Below are positions 6,029 through 13,270 of a stretch of DNA of 13,961 bases, piece after piece (within the stretch, counting starts at the first letter, position 1; every line of letters starts with the position of its first letter). The stretch covers positions 1 to 13,961 of the forward strand of contig JAEDOJ010000020.1 of assembly GCA_016302015.1 (NCBI GenBank). Reading direction: 5' to 3'. The notes below the pieces were generated by a model, which made no database searches, had not been told where the DNA came from, and saw nothing but the letters and a program-made list of their open reading frames with translations. The stretch is from Oscillospiraceae bacterium (GTDB taxonomy: Bacteria > Bacillota_A > Clostridia > Oscillospirales > Oscillospiraceae). The translations under genes were made by a program, and so were the position numbers.

Positions 6029-6994
6029 TTAATCCGCAGCTTTTTCCGTCGTCTTCTTTCTTCTCCGGCGGGCGGGCTTCCTTCTGGCAGCCAATTCGTC
6101 AAATTTATGCGCGGCGTCCGAGGCTCCCTCATAGATCAGGCGGCTGACCCGCATGGTTCCGTCCGTCTCCTTCTGTAGACGAATCCGAATCAAATACCGT
6201 CCGTGGGAGGGGCATTCCGCCATGGTCATATACCGTCTCCCCTCCTGGGCGATCCACGCGCCGTTGGGCATGGGCGCGCCGCACTGGGGACAGTGACTTT
6301 TCAGTTCCGTCATGGCACGGATGGCCTTGGCCTTGTCCTCATAGCCCCGGAACACCGTCCTGCCGATGCAGCCCTCGGGAGGATTGCCGTGGAAGCCATT
6401 CTGATGGCTGAGCATAGCCTGCTCATATTCCGCAATTCCCTTTTTCAGGTCTAACCGGCTGCAAATCTGCGCCGTATGGTAGGCGTCTCCCAAAGCGTCG
6501 TGAGCAGGTCTGGTCGGCTCAATCCCAATGATCTCCATCGCCGTGGACAGGGCTTTTTGAGAGGTTCCGCAGCCGGTCTGGGCGTTAAAAATCATTTGGG
6601 CATTGTACCACTGGGTGATCCAGTCCGGCTCTCCGTCATGGAGAAGAATATTGTCCTCCAAAACCGTCACATCGTCAAAGCCCCAGGTCAGGAAGACGCA
6701 TTCCCCGCCGATCCATTTCCGAAAACGCTCCATGGCCTCCGGGAAGGGCAAGCCCTCCTCCCGCAGAGTGGCATCATGGATGCCTGTCAGCTTGGATACC
6801 CGGCTGTTTAATTTTTTATAATACTTGGGTCGAACCAAAACCTGAAATTCATCGGCAATGGTGCCGTTTTCCAGCAGCCGCACCGCACCGATCTGAATAA
6901 TCTCTCCGTGAATTTCCACGGGAAGGACTTTCTTCGCCGCATAGGAGCCGGGCCACGGCTGGTTCCATTCCAAATCCAAAACAATATACTGCAC
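6029..6994 (-). CDS. DEDDh 3'-5' exonuclease (DnaQ/KapD-like) with C-terminal zinc ribbon, GTG start
   Basis: The 321-residue protein opens with YIVLDLEWNQP, whose Asp7 and Glu9 are the first two acidic metal ligands of the DnaQ exonuclease superfamily. The third Asp is in TWGFDD (107/108). HDALGDA supplies His165 and Asp170, which makes it the DEDDh subtype. Beyond the nuclease domain (about 1-185), Cys235 and Cys238 (CPQCG) and Cys261/His264 (CPSH) look like a small zinc ribbon. The extreme C-terminus is a basic RRKPARRRRKK stretch that could bind nucleic acid. The substrate (DNA or RNA) cannot be told. The start is GTG at 6994: it lies directly before the conserved first strand, and a GGGGG-type ribosome binding site (7003-7007) is 8 nt upstream. 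A promoter lies just before it. It is probably the first gene of a unit with mutY. Confidence 0.87.
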   Translation of the reverse strand: MQYIVLDLEWNQPWPGSYAAKKVLPVEIHGEIIQIGAVRLLENGTIADEFQVLVRPKYYKKLNSRVSKLTGIHDATLREEGLPFPEAMERFRKWIGGECVFLTWGFDDVTVLEDNILLHDGEPDWITQWYNAQMIFNAQTGCGTSQKALSTAMEIIGIEPTRPAHDALGDAYHTAQICSRLDLKKGIAEYEQAMLSHQNGFHGNPPEGCIGRTVFRGYEDKAKAIRAMTELKSHCPQCGAPMPNGAWIAQEGRRYMTMAECPSHGRYLIRIRLQKETDGTMRVSRLIYEGASDAAHKFDELAARRKPARRRRKKTTEKAAD

Positions 6995-7021
6995 ACCCTG
7001 TTCCCCCTTTTTGTCTGTGTT

Positions 7022-7050
7022 ATCATATCATAGTTTTCCCACCCCCGCAA
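7022..7050 (-). promoter_or_regulatory. Promoter of the exonuclease (and probably mutY)
   Basis: Minus strand: -35 box TTGCGG (7050-7045), 17-bp spacer, -10 box TATGAT (7027-7022). Its -35 lies only 18 bp from the -35 of the divergent hydratase promoter, so the two stand back to back. Confidence 0.6.
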
Positions 7051-7068
7051 GACAGGGCAATAAAGTTT

Positions 7069-7097
7069 TTGACTTTTTCCCCGGATTGTTATATCAT
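7069..7097 (+). promoter_or_regulatory. Promoter of the aconitase-family hydratase
   Basis: -35 box TTGACT (7069-7074), 17-bp spacer, -10 box TATCAT (7092-7097). The start would be near 7104, giving a leader of only about 16 nt that is almost entirely ribosome binding site (GGAGGT, 7107-7112). Confidence 0.7.
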
Positions 7098-7119
7098 TAA
7101 GGAAATGGAGGTAGAAACT

Positions 7120-9336
7120 ATGATTCAGATTCACAACTCCGGTATGTTCTATCTGAACGGGAACCTGGTTCCCGCAGAGCAGACCGCCTTTGATCCTTCC
7201 GAAGGCCGCAAAAAAACCATGACCTACGGAATTTTGTCCGCCCACAACACATCCGGGAGCATGACCAGCCTGAAGCTCAAATTCGACGCCATGGCTTCCC
7301 ATGATATCACCTATGTGGGCATCATTCAGACCGCCCGCGCTTCCGGTCTGGAAAAATTTCCCCTGCCCTATGTGCTGACCAACTGCCACAATTCCCTGTG
7401 CGCCGTGGGCGGCACCATCAACGAAGACGACCATGTCTTCGGCCTGTCCGCAGCCAAACGCTACGGCGGCGAATTTGTTCCCGCTCACCAGTCTGTCATT
7501 CACAGCTATATGCGTGAAATGTATGCCGGCGGCGGCAAAATGATTTTGGGCTCCGACTCCCACACCCGCTACGGCGCCTACGGCACCATGGCCATCGGAG
7601 AAGGCGGCCCGGAGCTGGTCAAGCAGCTCCTGTGCAAAACCTACGACATTGCCTATCCCAGGGTGGTAGGCGTTCACCTCACCGGCAGGCCCAGAGCCGG
7701 CGTCGGCCCTCAGGACGTGGCTCTGGCGCTGATCGGCGCCACCTTCCGGGAGGGGATTGTCAAGAACAGCGTGATGGAGTTCTTCGGCAGCGGAATTGAA
7801 CATCTGTCCATGGACTACCGCAACGGCATCGACGTGATGACCACGGAGACCAGCTGCCTGTCCTCTGTATGGCAGACCGATGAAACCGTGAAAAAATCTC
7901 TGGCTGCCCATGGAAGAGCCGACGCCTATCGGGAGCTGGCTCCTGAGGACGGCGCCTTCTACGACGCCGTGCTGGAGGTCAGGCTGGAAACCATAGAGCC
8001 CATGATCGCCCTTCCCTTCCATCCCTCCAATACCTATACCATCCGGGAGTTCAACGAAAATCTGGAGGATCTGCTTCATGGGGTGGACGAAAACGCAATC
8101 CCGACTCTGGGTCTGAAGAAGAAGCCGGAAAGTCTGGTAAAAAAGATTCGCAACGGCAAGTTCTATGCGGATCAGGGTGTGATCGCCGGCTGCTCCGGCG
8201 GAACGTATCAGAATCTGGTGAAAGCCGCCGAGATTCTCAACGGCAAGCCGCTGGGCAATGATCATTTCTGGCTGTCCTGCTATCCTGCCAGCCAGCCTGT
8301 CCTGATGGAGCTGCTGCGCACCGGCGCGCTGGAAAAGCTGATCGCCTCCGGCGCGTCCATCCGCAGCGCCTTCTGCGGCCCCTGCTTCGGTGCCGGAGAT
8401 GTGCCCGCCAACGGTGCCTTCTCCATCCGCCATTCCACCAGAAACTTCCCCAACCGGGAAGGCTCCAAGCCATCGGACGGTCAGGTGGCCTATGTGGCGC
8501 TGATGGACTCCCGTTCCATCGCCGCTTCCGCCCTGAACGGCGGCGCCATCACCCCCGCCACAGACCTGGCCGAGCTGACAGAGGATCCCGCTTACATGGA
8601 ATATCACTTCAACGCCGCCCCCTATGAGCGGGTCTATCACGGCGTGGGCAAGCCCGACCCGGAGCAGCCCCTGGTCTTTGGCCCCAACATTGCCGACTGG
8701 CCGGAGCAGATCCCCATGCCGGATAATCTGCTGATTACCGTGGCCTCCGCAATTTATGATCCCGTCACCACCACGGACGAGCTGATTCCCTCCGGGGAAA
8801 CCTCTTCCTACCGCAGCAATCCCCTGCGTCTCAGCGAGTTCGCCCTGAGCCGCAAGGACCCCGCTTACGTCGGTCGTGCCAAAGCCGTTCTGGCTGAGGA
8901 AAAGCTGCGGCGTGAGGGGGAAGCCGTGGAGATGCTGGGCTGCGACCCCAAAACCACCGGTCTGGGAAGCGCTGTCATGGCGATCAAGCCCGGTGACGGG
9001 TCCGCAAGAGAGCAGGCCGCCTCCTGCCAGCGGGTGCTGGGCGGCGTTGCCAACCTGTGCGAGGATTTTGCCACCAAGCGGTACCGCAGCAACGTGATCA
9101 ACTGGGGCATGGTTCCTTTTACTGTGGAGCATATTGCCGACTATCAGATCCAGCCGGGAGATCAGCTTTATGTGGAAGGCATCCGGAAGGCGCTGGAAGG
9201 CGACACCACCTCCATGGAAGCCATCCTTATTCAGGGCGGCCGGAAACAAACCATTCCCTTAAAGCTGGAAAACCTGACCAGAGAAGAGCGGGATATTATT
9301 CTCTCCGGCTGTCTGATCAACTATTACGCACAATAA
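7120..9336 (+). CDS. Aconitase-superfamily hydratase, YbhJ-like
   Basis: The 738-residue protein has the four-domain aconitase layout. GSDSHT (144-149) is the first active-site loop. The three 4Fe-4S cysteines are Cys358 in GCSGGTYQN and Cys419/Cys422 in CGPCFG. Arg441 and Arg446 in RNFPNRE have the same spacing as the two substrate arginines of aconitase. The swivel domain (about 535-735) carries TTDELIPSGETSSYR and DGSAREQAA. By eye, Ser628 and Arg630 match the catalytic Ser and Arg of aconitase, while the second Ser of the usual SSRE is Ala629. Length and loop style resemble Escherichia coli YbhJ, an uncharacterised hydratase, more than AcnA/AcnB or LeuC. It should hydrate or dehydrate a hydroxy-acid, but the substrate is unknown and citrate should not be assumed. 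I chose the ATG at 7120 for its GGAGGT site; a TTG at 7069 lies within the -35 box. No pathway partner is adjacent. It is transcribed alone. Confidence 0.9.
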   Translation: MIQIHNSGMFYLNGNLVPAEQTAFDPSEGRKKTMTYGILSAHNTSGSMTSLKLKFDAMASHDITYVGIIQTARASGLEKFPLPYVLTNCHNSLCAVGGTINEDDHVFGLSAAKRYGGEFVPAHQSVIHSYMREMYAGGGKMILGSDSHTRYGAYGTMAIGEGGPELVKQLLCKTYDIAYPRVVGVHLTGRPRAGVGPQDVALALIGATFREGIVKNSVMEFFGSGIEHLSMDYRNGIDVMTTETSCLSSVWQTDETVKKSLAAHGRADAYRELAPEDGAFYDAVLEVRLETIEPMIALPFHPSNTYTIREFNENLEDLLHGVDENAIPTLGLKKKPESLVKKIRNGKFYADQGVIAGCSGGTYQNLVKAAEILNGKPLGNDHFWLSCYPASQPVLMELLRTGALEKLIASGASIRSAFCGPCFGAGDVPANGAFSIRHSTRNFPNREGSKPSDGQVAYVALMDSRSIAASALNGGAITPATDLAELTEDPAYMEYHFNAAPYERVYHGVGKPDPEQPLVFGPNIADWPEQIPMPDNLLITVASAIYDPVTTTDELIPSGETSSYRSNPLRLSEFALSRKDPAYVGRAKAVLAEEKLRREGEAVEMLGCDPKTTGLGSAVMAIKPGDGSAREQAASCQRVLGGVANLCEDFATKRYRSNVINWGMVPFTVEHIADYQIQPGDQLYVEGIRKALEGDTTSMEAILIQGGRKQTIPLKLENLTREERDIILSGCLINYYAQ

Positions 9337-9343
9337 CTTTTAT

Positions 9344-9376
9344 GGACTGACCCAAATCCCGGGTCAGTCCTTTTTT
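9344..9376 (+). terminator. Terminator of the hydratase gene
   Basis: A perfect 10-bp stem, GGACTGACCC (9344-9353) and GGGTCAGTCC (9361-9370), with a 7-nt loop, followed by six T. The T-run overlaps the stop codon of the convergent feoB. On the minus strand the hairpin is followed only by ATAAAAG, so termination of feoB here would be weaker. Confidence 0.9.
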
Positions 9377-11201
9377 ACAGGATCAGGTTGAGAATTCCGC
9401 AGATTCCGATGCCGAAGGCCGTGGGTAAAAGGATGGACAGCGCCGTCCACTTCCAGCTTTTCGTCTCCTTGTGAATGGTGAGAACCGTTGTGGCGCAGGG
9501 CCAGTGGAAGAGGAAAAAAATCATGGTGCAGAGAGACTCCTTCCAGGTCCAGCCAAACTGCGCCAGCACCTGCGCCATGGCAGAGGTGCTTTCCCCGCCA
9601 AAGCTCCCTCCCGCTGTAAGAACCATCATCAAAATGGGCAGCACCAGCTCATTGGCAGGACTTCCCAGCAGAAAGGCCAGCAGAATCGCTCCGTTCAGGC
9701 CAATGAGCTTCGCCGGAAAATTCAAGACCTCCGCACAGGTCTGAAGCAGGGGCGTCCCTCCGGGGTTCGTATTGGCAAGAAGCCAAATCACCAGTCCCGC
9801 CGGAGCCGCCACCATCACCGCTCTGCCCAGAATGAACAGGGTGCGATCCCAGAAGGAGCGGATCAGCACCTGCAGGATTTTCGGCCTTCGGTAAGGGGGA
9901 AGCTCCAGAACGAAGGAGGAAGCCTCTCCCTTCAGCACCGTTTTGCTCAACAATTTTGACGCTGCCAGGGTCATGGCAACGGACAGCAGCAGGCACAGGG
10001 TCAGGATCACCGCGCCCACCACCGTTGACCCCTGAGAAAAGCTCAGAGAAATCAGGAAAATCAGTGCCGGAAACCGTCCGTTGCAGGGCACAAAGGCGTT
10101 GGTCAGAATGGCAATCAGCCGTTCTCTGGGAGAATCAATAATTCTGCAGCCGGTGACCCCCGCCGCATTGCAGCCAATGCCCATGCAAAGGGTCAGGGAC
10201 TGTTTGCCGCAGGCACCGCAGCTCCGGAACCGCTCATCCAGCAAAAACGCCGCCCGGGGCAGGTAGCCAAAATCCTCCAAAATGGTAAACAGAGGAAAAA
10301 ATATTGCCATAGGAGGCAGCATCACCGCCACCACCCTTGCCATGGTGTCATAGACGCCGTCCAGCAACGCCCCTGTCAACCAGTCCGGGGCGTGCAGCCG
10401 CCGGAGCAGGCGCAGAAGCCCTTCTCCCAACCGGTCAAAGCACCATTGCAGCCCCTCTGAGGGGTAGTTTGCCCCCTCCATCGTCAGCCAAAACACTCCC
10501 AACAGCAGGAGGAACATCACCACGTAGCCTCCCCGGCGGTGGAGAAGCACCCGATCCATCCGCTCCGTAAACGTGAGGCGGCGGGTCTCCTCCCGCTGTA
10601 CGCTTTCCTTCGCCAGCTCCTCTGCCCGGCGAACAAACTGTCGGGCGATTTCATCGGACTCCTGTTCTGTTTCCCCCCGGATTTTTTCGGGGCGGGCAGA
10701 GACCGGCACAAACCCTTCGCAAAGCGCCCGCACCGCTTCCATCAATTCCGGAAGCCCCTCCTCCCGGCTCCCGGAGGTTCCCACCACCGGAACACCCAGC
10801 CGCCGCTCCAGCAGTCTCAGGTCGACCTGAAGTCCCGCCCGCCGGGCTTCATCCATCAGGTTTACGCAGATTACGGTTTTCGGGGTCAGGGCGATGACCT
10901 GCAGCGCAAGGATCAGGCTGCGCTCCAAACAGGTGGCGTCGCAGACCACCAACGTACAATCCGCCTCTTCAGAGAGCAGAAAATCCTCGGCCACGCCCTC
11001 CTCCGGGGAGCAGCTGATCAGAGAGTAGGTTCCCGGCAAGTCCACCAGCCGGTACTCCTGTCCCTTAAAAGTGCAGGTTCCCTGGGCGAGCTCCACCGTT
11101 TTCCCCGGCCAATTCCCCGTGTGCTGCTTCATCCCGGTGAGGGCGTTAAAGATGGTGCTTTTCCCCACATTGGGATTTCCCGCCAGACCGATTACCCGCA
11201 T
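9375..11201 (-). CDS. feoB: Ferrous iron transport protein B (FeoB)
   Basis: FeoB is the inner-membrane Fe(II) uptake protein with an N-terminal GTPase. In this 608-residue protein the G domain covers about 1-165: G1 GNPNVGKS (8-15), G3 DLPGTYSL (54-61), G4 NLMD (114-117) and G5-like SGSREEGL (143-150). A helical linker follows, then a membrane part from about 223 with Gate-type motifs: CMGIGCNAAG (339-348, where most FeoB have GFGCNVP), FVPCNGRFPALI (370-381) and GSPANELVLPI (513-523). It is shorter than Escherichia coli FeoB (773 residues). The switch I region reads NWPGKTVE, with Lys where Val is common. The ATG overlaps the end of feoA by 10 bp, so translation is coupled. These departures suggest a divergent FeoB subgroup, so a different divalent metal is possible. 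Confidence 0.93.
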   Translation of the reverse strand: MRVIGLAGNPNVGKSTIFNALTGMKQHTGNWPGKTVELAQGTCTFKGQEYRLVDLPGTYSLISCSPEEGVAEDFLLSEEADCTLVVCDATCLERSLILALQVIALTPKTVICVNLMDEARRAGLQVDLRLLERRLGVPVVGTSGSREEGLPELMEAVRALCEGFVPVSARPEKIRGETEQESDEIARQFVRRAEELAKESVQREETRRLTFTERMDRVLLHRRGGYVVMFLLLLGVFWLTMEGANYPSEGLQWCFDRLGEGLLRLLRRLHAPDWLTGALLDGVYDTMARVVAVMLPPMAIFFPLFTILEDFGYLPRAAFLLDERFRSCGACGKQSLTLCMGIGCNAAGVTGCRIIDSPRERLIAILTNAFVPCNGRFPALIFLISLSFSQGSTVVGAVILTLCLLLSVAMTLAASKLLSKTVLKGEASSFVLELPPYRRPKILQVLIRSFWDRTLFILGRAVMVAAPAGLVIWLLANTNPGGTPLLQTCAEVLNFPAKLIGLNGAILLAFLLGSPANELVLPILMMVLTAGGSFGGESTSAMAQVLAQFGWTWKESLCTMIFFLFHWPCATTVLTIHKETKSWKWTALSILLPTAFGIGICGILNLIL

Positions 11202-11431
11202 TGCTCCCGTTCCACCCTGATTCGGCAGCTATCCTGTGTTCGCAGTGCAAGCTGGGTTCCCCGCACACAATATAAAATCGGATTCCCTACAGGGCTTTTT
11301 CGCAGACAGCGGATTTTCGTGCCTTCAATCAGGCCGAAATCCAGCAGCCGCCGCCGAAGCCGCCCTGTCATTTGCAGCGCCGTAATTCGGGCAGTCTCTC
11401 CTTCCCGAAGGCAGTTTAATGTGGTTTCCAT
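11192..11431 (-). CDS. feoA: Ferrous iron transport protein A (FeoA)
   Basis: This 79-residue cytoplasmic protein has the SH3-like FeoA signature. It includes LREGETARITAL (8-19), then the family core GRLRRRLLDFGLIEGTKIRC (23-42), which matches the usual 'R-x-R-L-x-x-L-G-L-x-x-G-x-x-I' pattern, and a closing strand with a basic Arg-rich end. FeoA is needed for full FeoB activity and is thought to bind the FeoB G domain. The gene is first in the pair and overlaps feoB by 10 bp. The ribosome binding site AAAGGAGG (11439-11446) is strong and 7 nt from the ATG, but it forms one arm of a hairpin that may hide it. Confidence 0.93.
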   Translation of the reverse strand: METTLNCLREGETARITALQMTGRLRRRLLDFGLIEGTKIRCLRKSPVGNPILYCVRGTQLALRTQDSCRIRVEREQCG

Positions 11432-11438
11432 GCAAAAG

Positions 11439-11472
11439 CCTCCTTTGTTTAACCCAGCCTATGCAAAGGAGG
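11439..11472 (-). promoter_or_regulatory. Leader hairpin that would sequester the feoA ribosome binding site
   Basis: A perfect 9-bp inverted repeat flanks the start of feoA. In the minus-strand RNA, CCUCCUUUG (11472-11464) can pair with CAAAGGAGG (11447-11439) across a 16-nt loop. The second arm contains the whole feoA ribosome binding site. A stem this GC-rich should be stable enough to block ribosome entry unless it is opened or prevented from forming. On the plus strand the same repeat is followed by TTTTT and looks like a terminator, but no plus-strand gene would use it. Confidence 0.6.
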
Positions 11473-11573
11473 TTTTTCTGTGCCTGTCATTTTTCGCCGG
11501 GTTTTGAGCATGCAGGATTTATTTCGACAACATCGTTGAAAAAATTACAAACTGGTAAATGGATGCAGTTGAC

Positions 11574-11592
11574 AATAATGATAATATTTTCG
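11574..11592. promoter_or_regulatory. Fur-box-like sequence upstream of feoAB
   Basis: On the plus strand this 19-mer matches the classical Fur consensus GATAATGATAATCATTATC at 13 of 19 positions; 11 of the first 12 agree. It lies just downstream of the predicted feoAB promoter, where a repressor could act. The region is AT-rich, so a chance match is quite possible. Confidence 0.3.
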
Positions 11593-11605
11593 TTCCTATG
11601 CAAAA

Positions 11606-11634
11606 GTTATAAACACTATGCACAGGTTTTTGAA
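11606..11634 (-). promoter_or_regulatory. Possible promoter of feoAB
   Basis: Minus strand: -35 box TTCAAA (11634-11629), 17-bp spacer, -10 box TATAAC (11611-11606). The start would be near 11599, giving a leader of about 168 nt that includes the Fur-like site and the hairpin over the ribosome binding site. The -35 is only a partial match. Confidence 0.45.
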
Positions 11635-11780
11635 CAGGCTGAAGTCCGCACCATTTCTGGATTTTTCATATTTCGACTCTTTTCCCCATGTGTCGCAAAT
11701 GAACTTCTTTATTTTGAAAAAGTGGATTTTAGTTTACATAATCCTGTTATTTCGTCAGATTACCATAGAACTTTTTCCCA

Positions 11781-11816
11781 AAAAAAATGCAGGATGCAAC
11801 AAAGCATCCTGCATTT
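11781..11816 (-). terminator. Terminator of the polA-rimI-tsaD unit
   Basis: Downstream of the tsaD stop on the minus strand, a perfect 13-bp stem, AAATGCAGGATGC (11816-11804) and GCATCCTGCATTT (11797-11785), with a 6-nt loop, is followed by an unbroken T-run (11787-11781). It begins 5 nt after the stop codon. Confidence 0.92.
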
Positions 11817-11820
11817 CGAT

Positions 11821-12837
11821 TCACAGTTTTTCCCCCTCCATGGACTTGGTGGCGTAGGCGTTGAGGGTCTGATCCGCCAGATTTCCCGCTAAGTATTCAT
11901 AGTAGCCCTGGGCGCCGATCATGGCTGCGTTGTCCCCGCAGAGAGATAAAGGCGGCATACACAGTCTTACCCCCCGTTTTTCACATTCCCGGGTCAGCGC
12001 ACCCCGAATACGGCTGTTGGCAGCCACGCCCCCCGCCACGGCAAGGGTGTTTCTCCCCGTCATATCCAGGGCAGCCATGGTTCTGGGAACCAGCATATCC
12101 GTCACCGCCTTGGAGAAGCTGGCGCACAGATCCTCCCGATCCACCGGTTCTCCCTTCTGGTTGGCGTTGTGGATCAGGTTGATCGCCGCCGTCTTTAAGC
12201 CGGAGAAGGACATATCCAGTTCATTTCCGCTGAGTCTGGGATGGGGCATGGGATACCGGTTCTCGTCTCCCCTTTGGGCGGCCTGATCCAACGCCGCACC
12301 CCCGGGATAGGGCATTCCCAGCACTCTGGCCACCTTGTCAAAGCATTCTCCCGCCGCATCGTCCCGGGTTCCCCCCAGAATTTCCATGTCCGTATAGTCC
12401 CGGACGTCCACCAGCATGGTATGCCCGCCGGACACCACCAGACAGAGGAAGGGGGGCTTCAAGTCAGGATAGGCAAGATAGTTGGCGGCAATGTGGCCAC
12501 GAATGTGGTGGACGGGAATCAGAGGCTTGTCTAAGGCCATGGCCGCCGCCTTGGCAAAATTCACGCCCACCAGCAGCGCGCCGATCAGTCCCGGAGCGTA
12601 GGTGACGGCGATTGCGTCAATTTCCTCCCGGCTGACCTCCGCCTCTTTTAAAGCCTGTTCTGCCAGACCGTAAATCGCTTCAATATGCTTCCGGGAGGCA
12701 ATTTCCGGCACAACTCCTCCGTAAATTCGGTGGAGGGGCACCTGAGAGGAAATGCAGTCCGTCAGCACTTCCCTGCCGTCACGAACCAGCGCAACCGCGG
12801 TTTCGTCACAGGAGGATTCCACAGAAAGTATTAACAT
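11821..12837 (-). CDS. tsaD: tRNA N6-adenosine threonylcarbamoyltransferase TsaD
   Basis: TsaD transfers the threonylcarbamoyl group to A37 of tRNAs that read ANN codons, working with TsaB and TsaE. The 338-residue protein is of standard length. It opens with ILSVESSCDETAVALV, which is typical of the ASKHA fold. The metal-binding histidines are His111 and His115 in HIRGHIAAN, and Asp302 lies in LCGDNAAMIG. The phosphate and ligand loops VSGGHT (135-140) and AVAGGVAANSRIR (266-278) are intact. The gene starts 1 nt after the rimI stop, and its AAAGGAG site lies within the end of rimI, so it is co-translated. TsaB and TsaE, often in the same cluster in Firmicutes, are not in the window. Confidence 0.97.
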   Translation of the reverse strand: MLILSVESSCDETAVALVRDGREVLTDCISSQVPLHRIYGGVVPEIASRKHIEAIYGLAEQALKEAEVSREEIDAIAVTYAPGLIGALLVGVNFAKAAAMALDKPLIPVHHIRGHIAANYLAYPDLKPPFLCLVVSGGHTMLVDVRDYTDMEILGGTRDDAAGECFDKVARVLGMPYPGGAALDQAAQRGDENRYPMPHPRLSGNELDMSFSGLKTAAINLIHNANQKGEPVDREDLCASFSKAVTDMLVPRTMAALDMTGRNTLAVAGGVAANSRIRGALTRECEKRGVRLCMPPLSLCGDNAAMIGAQGYYEYLAGNLADQTLNAYATKSMEGEKL

Positions 12838-12838
12838 T

Positions 12839-13270
12839 TCATAACTCCTTTCTGAGGATCAGGGCATCCTCAACGGGGTTTACATAATATTTTTTCCGTC
12901 TGCCCGCTTCCACGAATCCCAGACTGGCGTAAAGGTTTCGTGCGGGGGTATTGGAGAGGCGAACCTCCAAAAACAGAGTCTCAATATCCCGGCTGTGCAA
13001 ATATGCCATCATGGCTGTCAGCAGTTCTCTGCCGATTCCCTTCCCACGGCAGTCAGGCGCCACCGCCAGATTCATGATATCCGCCTCAGGAGGGACAGAC
13101 TGAGAGCCGATATACCCCAGAACCCGGTCATTCTCCTCCGCTACCAGCCAGTAGCTGAGAGGATTTTCCAGCTCTCCCCCAACGGAGGTCTCGCTCCACG
13201 GATCGGAAAAGCACAGCTTCTCCAAAGCGGCGATCTGCGCCACATGGTTCCCTTCCATCCTCCGAATCAT
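12839..13270 (-). CDS. rimI: Ribosomal protein bS18 alanine N-acetyltransferase RimI
   Basis: This 143-residue protein is a GNAT-family acetyltransferase. The acetyl-CoA loop is LAVAPDCRGKGIGRELL (68-84), with the RGKGIG core at 75-80. Glu102 in FLEVRLSN and Tyr114 in ARNLYASLGF occupy the usual RimI catalytic positions. RimI acetylates the N-terminal Ala of ribosomal protein S18 and in some bacteria other proteins too. Its place directly before tsaD is the common Firmicute arrangement and supports the RimI call over another GNAT. The ATG overlaps the polA stop as ATGA (13270-13267) and has no clear ribosome binding site, so it probably depends on translation of polA. Confidence 0.92.
   Translation of the reverse strand: MIRRMEGNHVAQIAALEKLCFSDPWSETSVGGELENPLSYWLVAEENDRVLGYIGSQSVPPEADIMNLAVAPDCRGKGIGRELLTAMMAYLHSRDIETLFLEVRLSNTPARNLYASLGFVEAGRRKKYYVNPVEDALILRKEL

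Larger units (their letters stand above)
11432..11820. other. AT-rich intergenic region between tsaD and feoA
   Basis: These 389 bases are much richer in A and T than their surroundings. They hold, in minus-strand order, the tsaD terminator, the possible feoAB promoter, the Fur-like site and the feoA leader hairpin. A plus-strand frame (11618-11857) is open, but it has no ribosome binding site and runs through the terminator into tsaD, so I do not call it. The stretch 11640-11780 shows nothing I can name. Confidence 0.7.

Noticed and set aside
6808..9249. An 813-codon open frame on the minus strand opposite the hydratase gene
   Set aside because: The hydratase frame is clearly real, and the antisense frame also runs into the exonuclease gene in a wrong frame. 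Its length comes from codon bias that avoids TTA, CTA and TCA in the sense strand.
11439..11477. A plus-strand rho-independent terminator (CCTCCTTTG/CAAAGGAGG followed by TTTTT)
   Set aside because: No plus-strand gene lies upstream; feoA and feoB run the other way. The same repeat makes more sense as a minus-strand leader hairpin over the ribosome binding site.
11595..11604. Repeat of CCTATGCAAA, also found at 11458-11467, as a possible regulatory direct repeat
   Set aside because: Only two exact 10-bp copies lie 137 bp apart in AT-rich DNA, and one is part of the leader hairpin arm. This is too little to call.
11607..11623. DnaA-box-like strings (TTATAAACA, CTATGCACA) suggesting an origin
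   Set aside because: Neither matches TTATNCACA exactly, there is no cluster, and no dnaA or dnaN gene is nearby.
11618..11857. A 79-codon plus-strand frame in the AT-rich intergenic region
   Set aside because: It has no ribosome binding site, reads through the tsaD terminator and into tsaD antisense, and its sequence resembles no protein I recognise.
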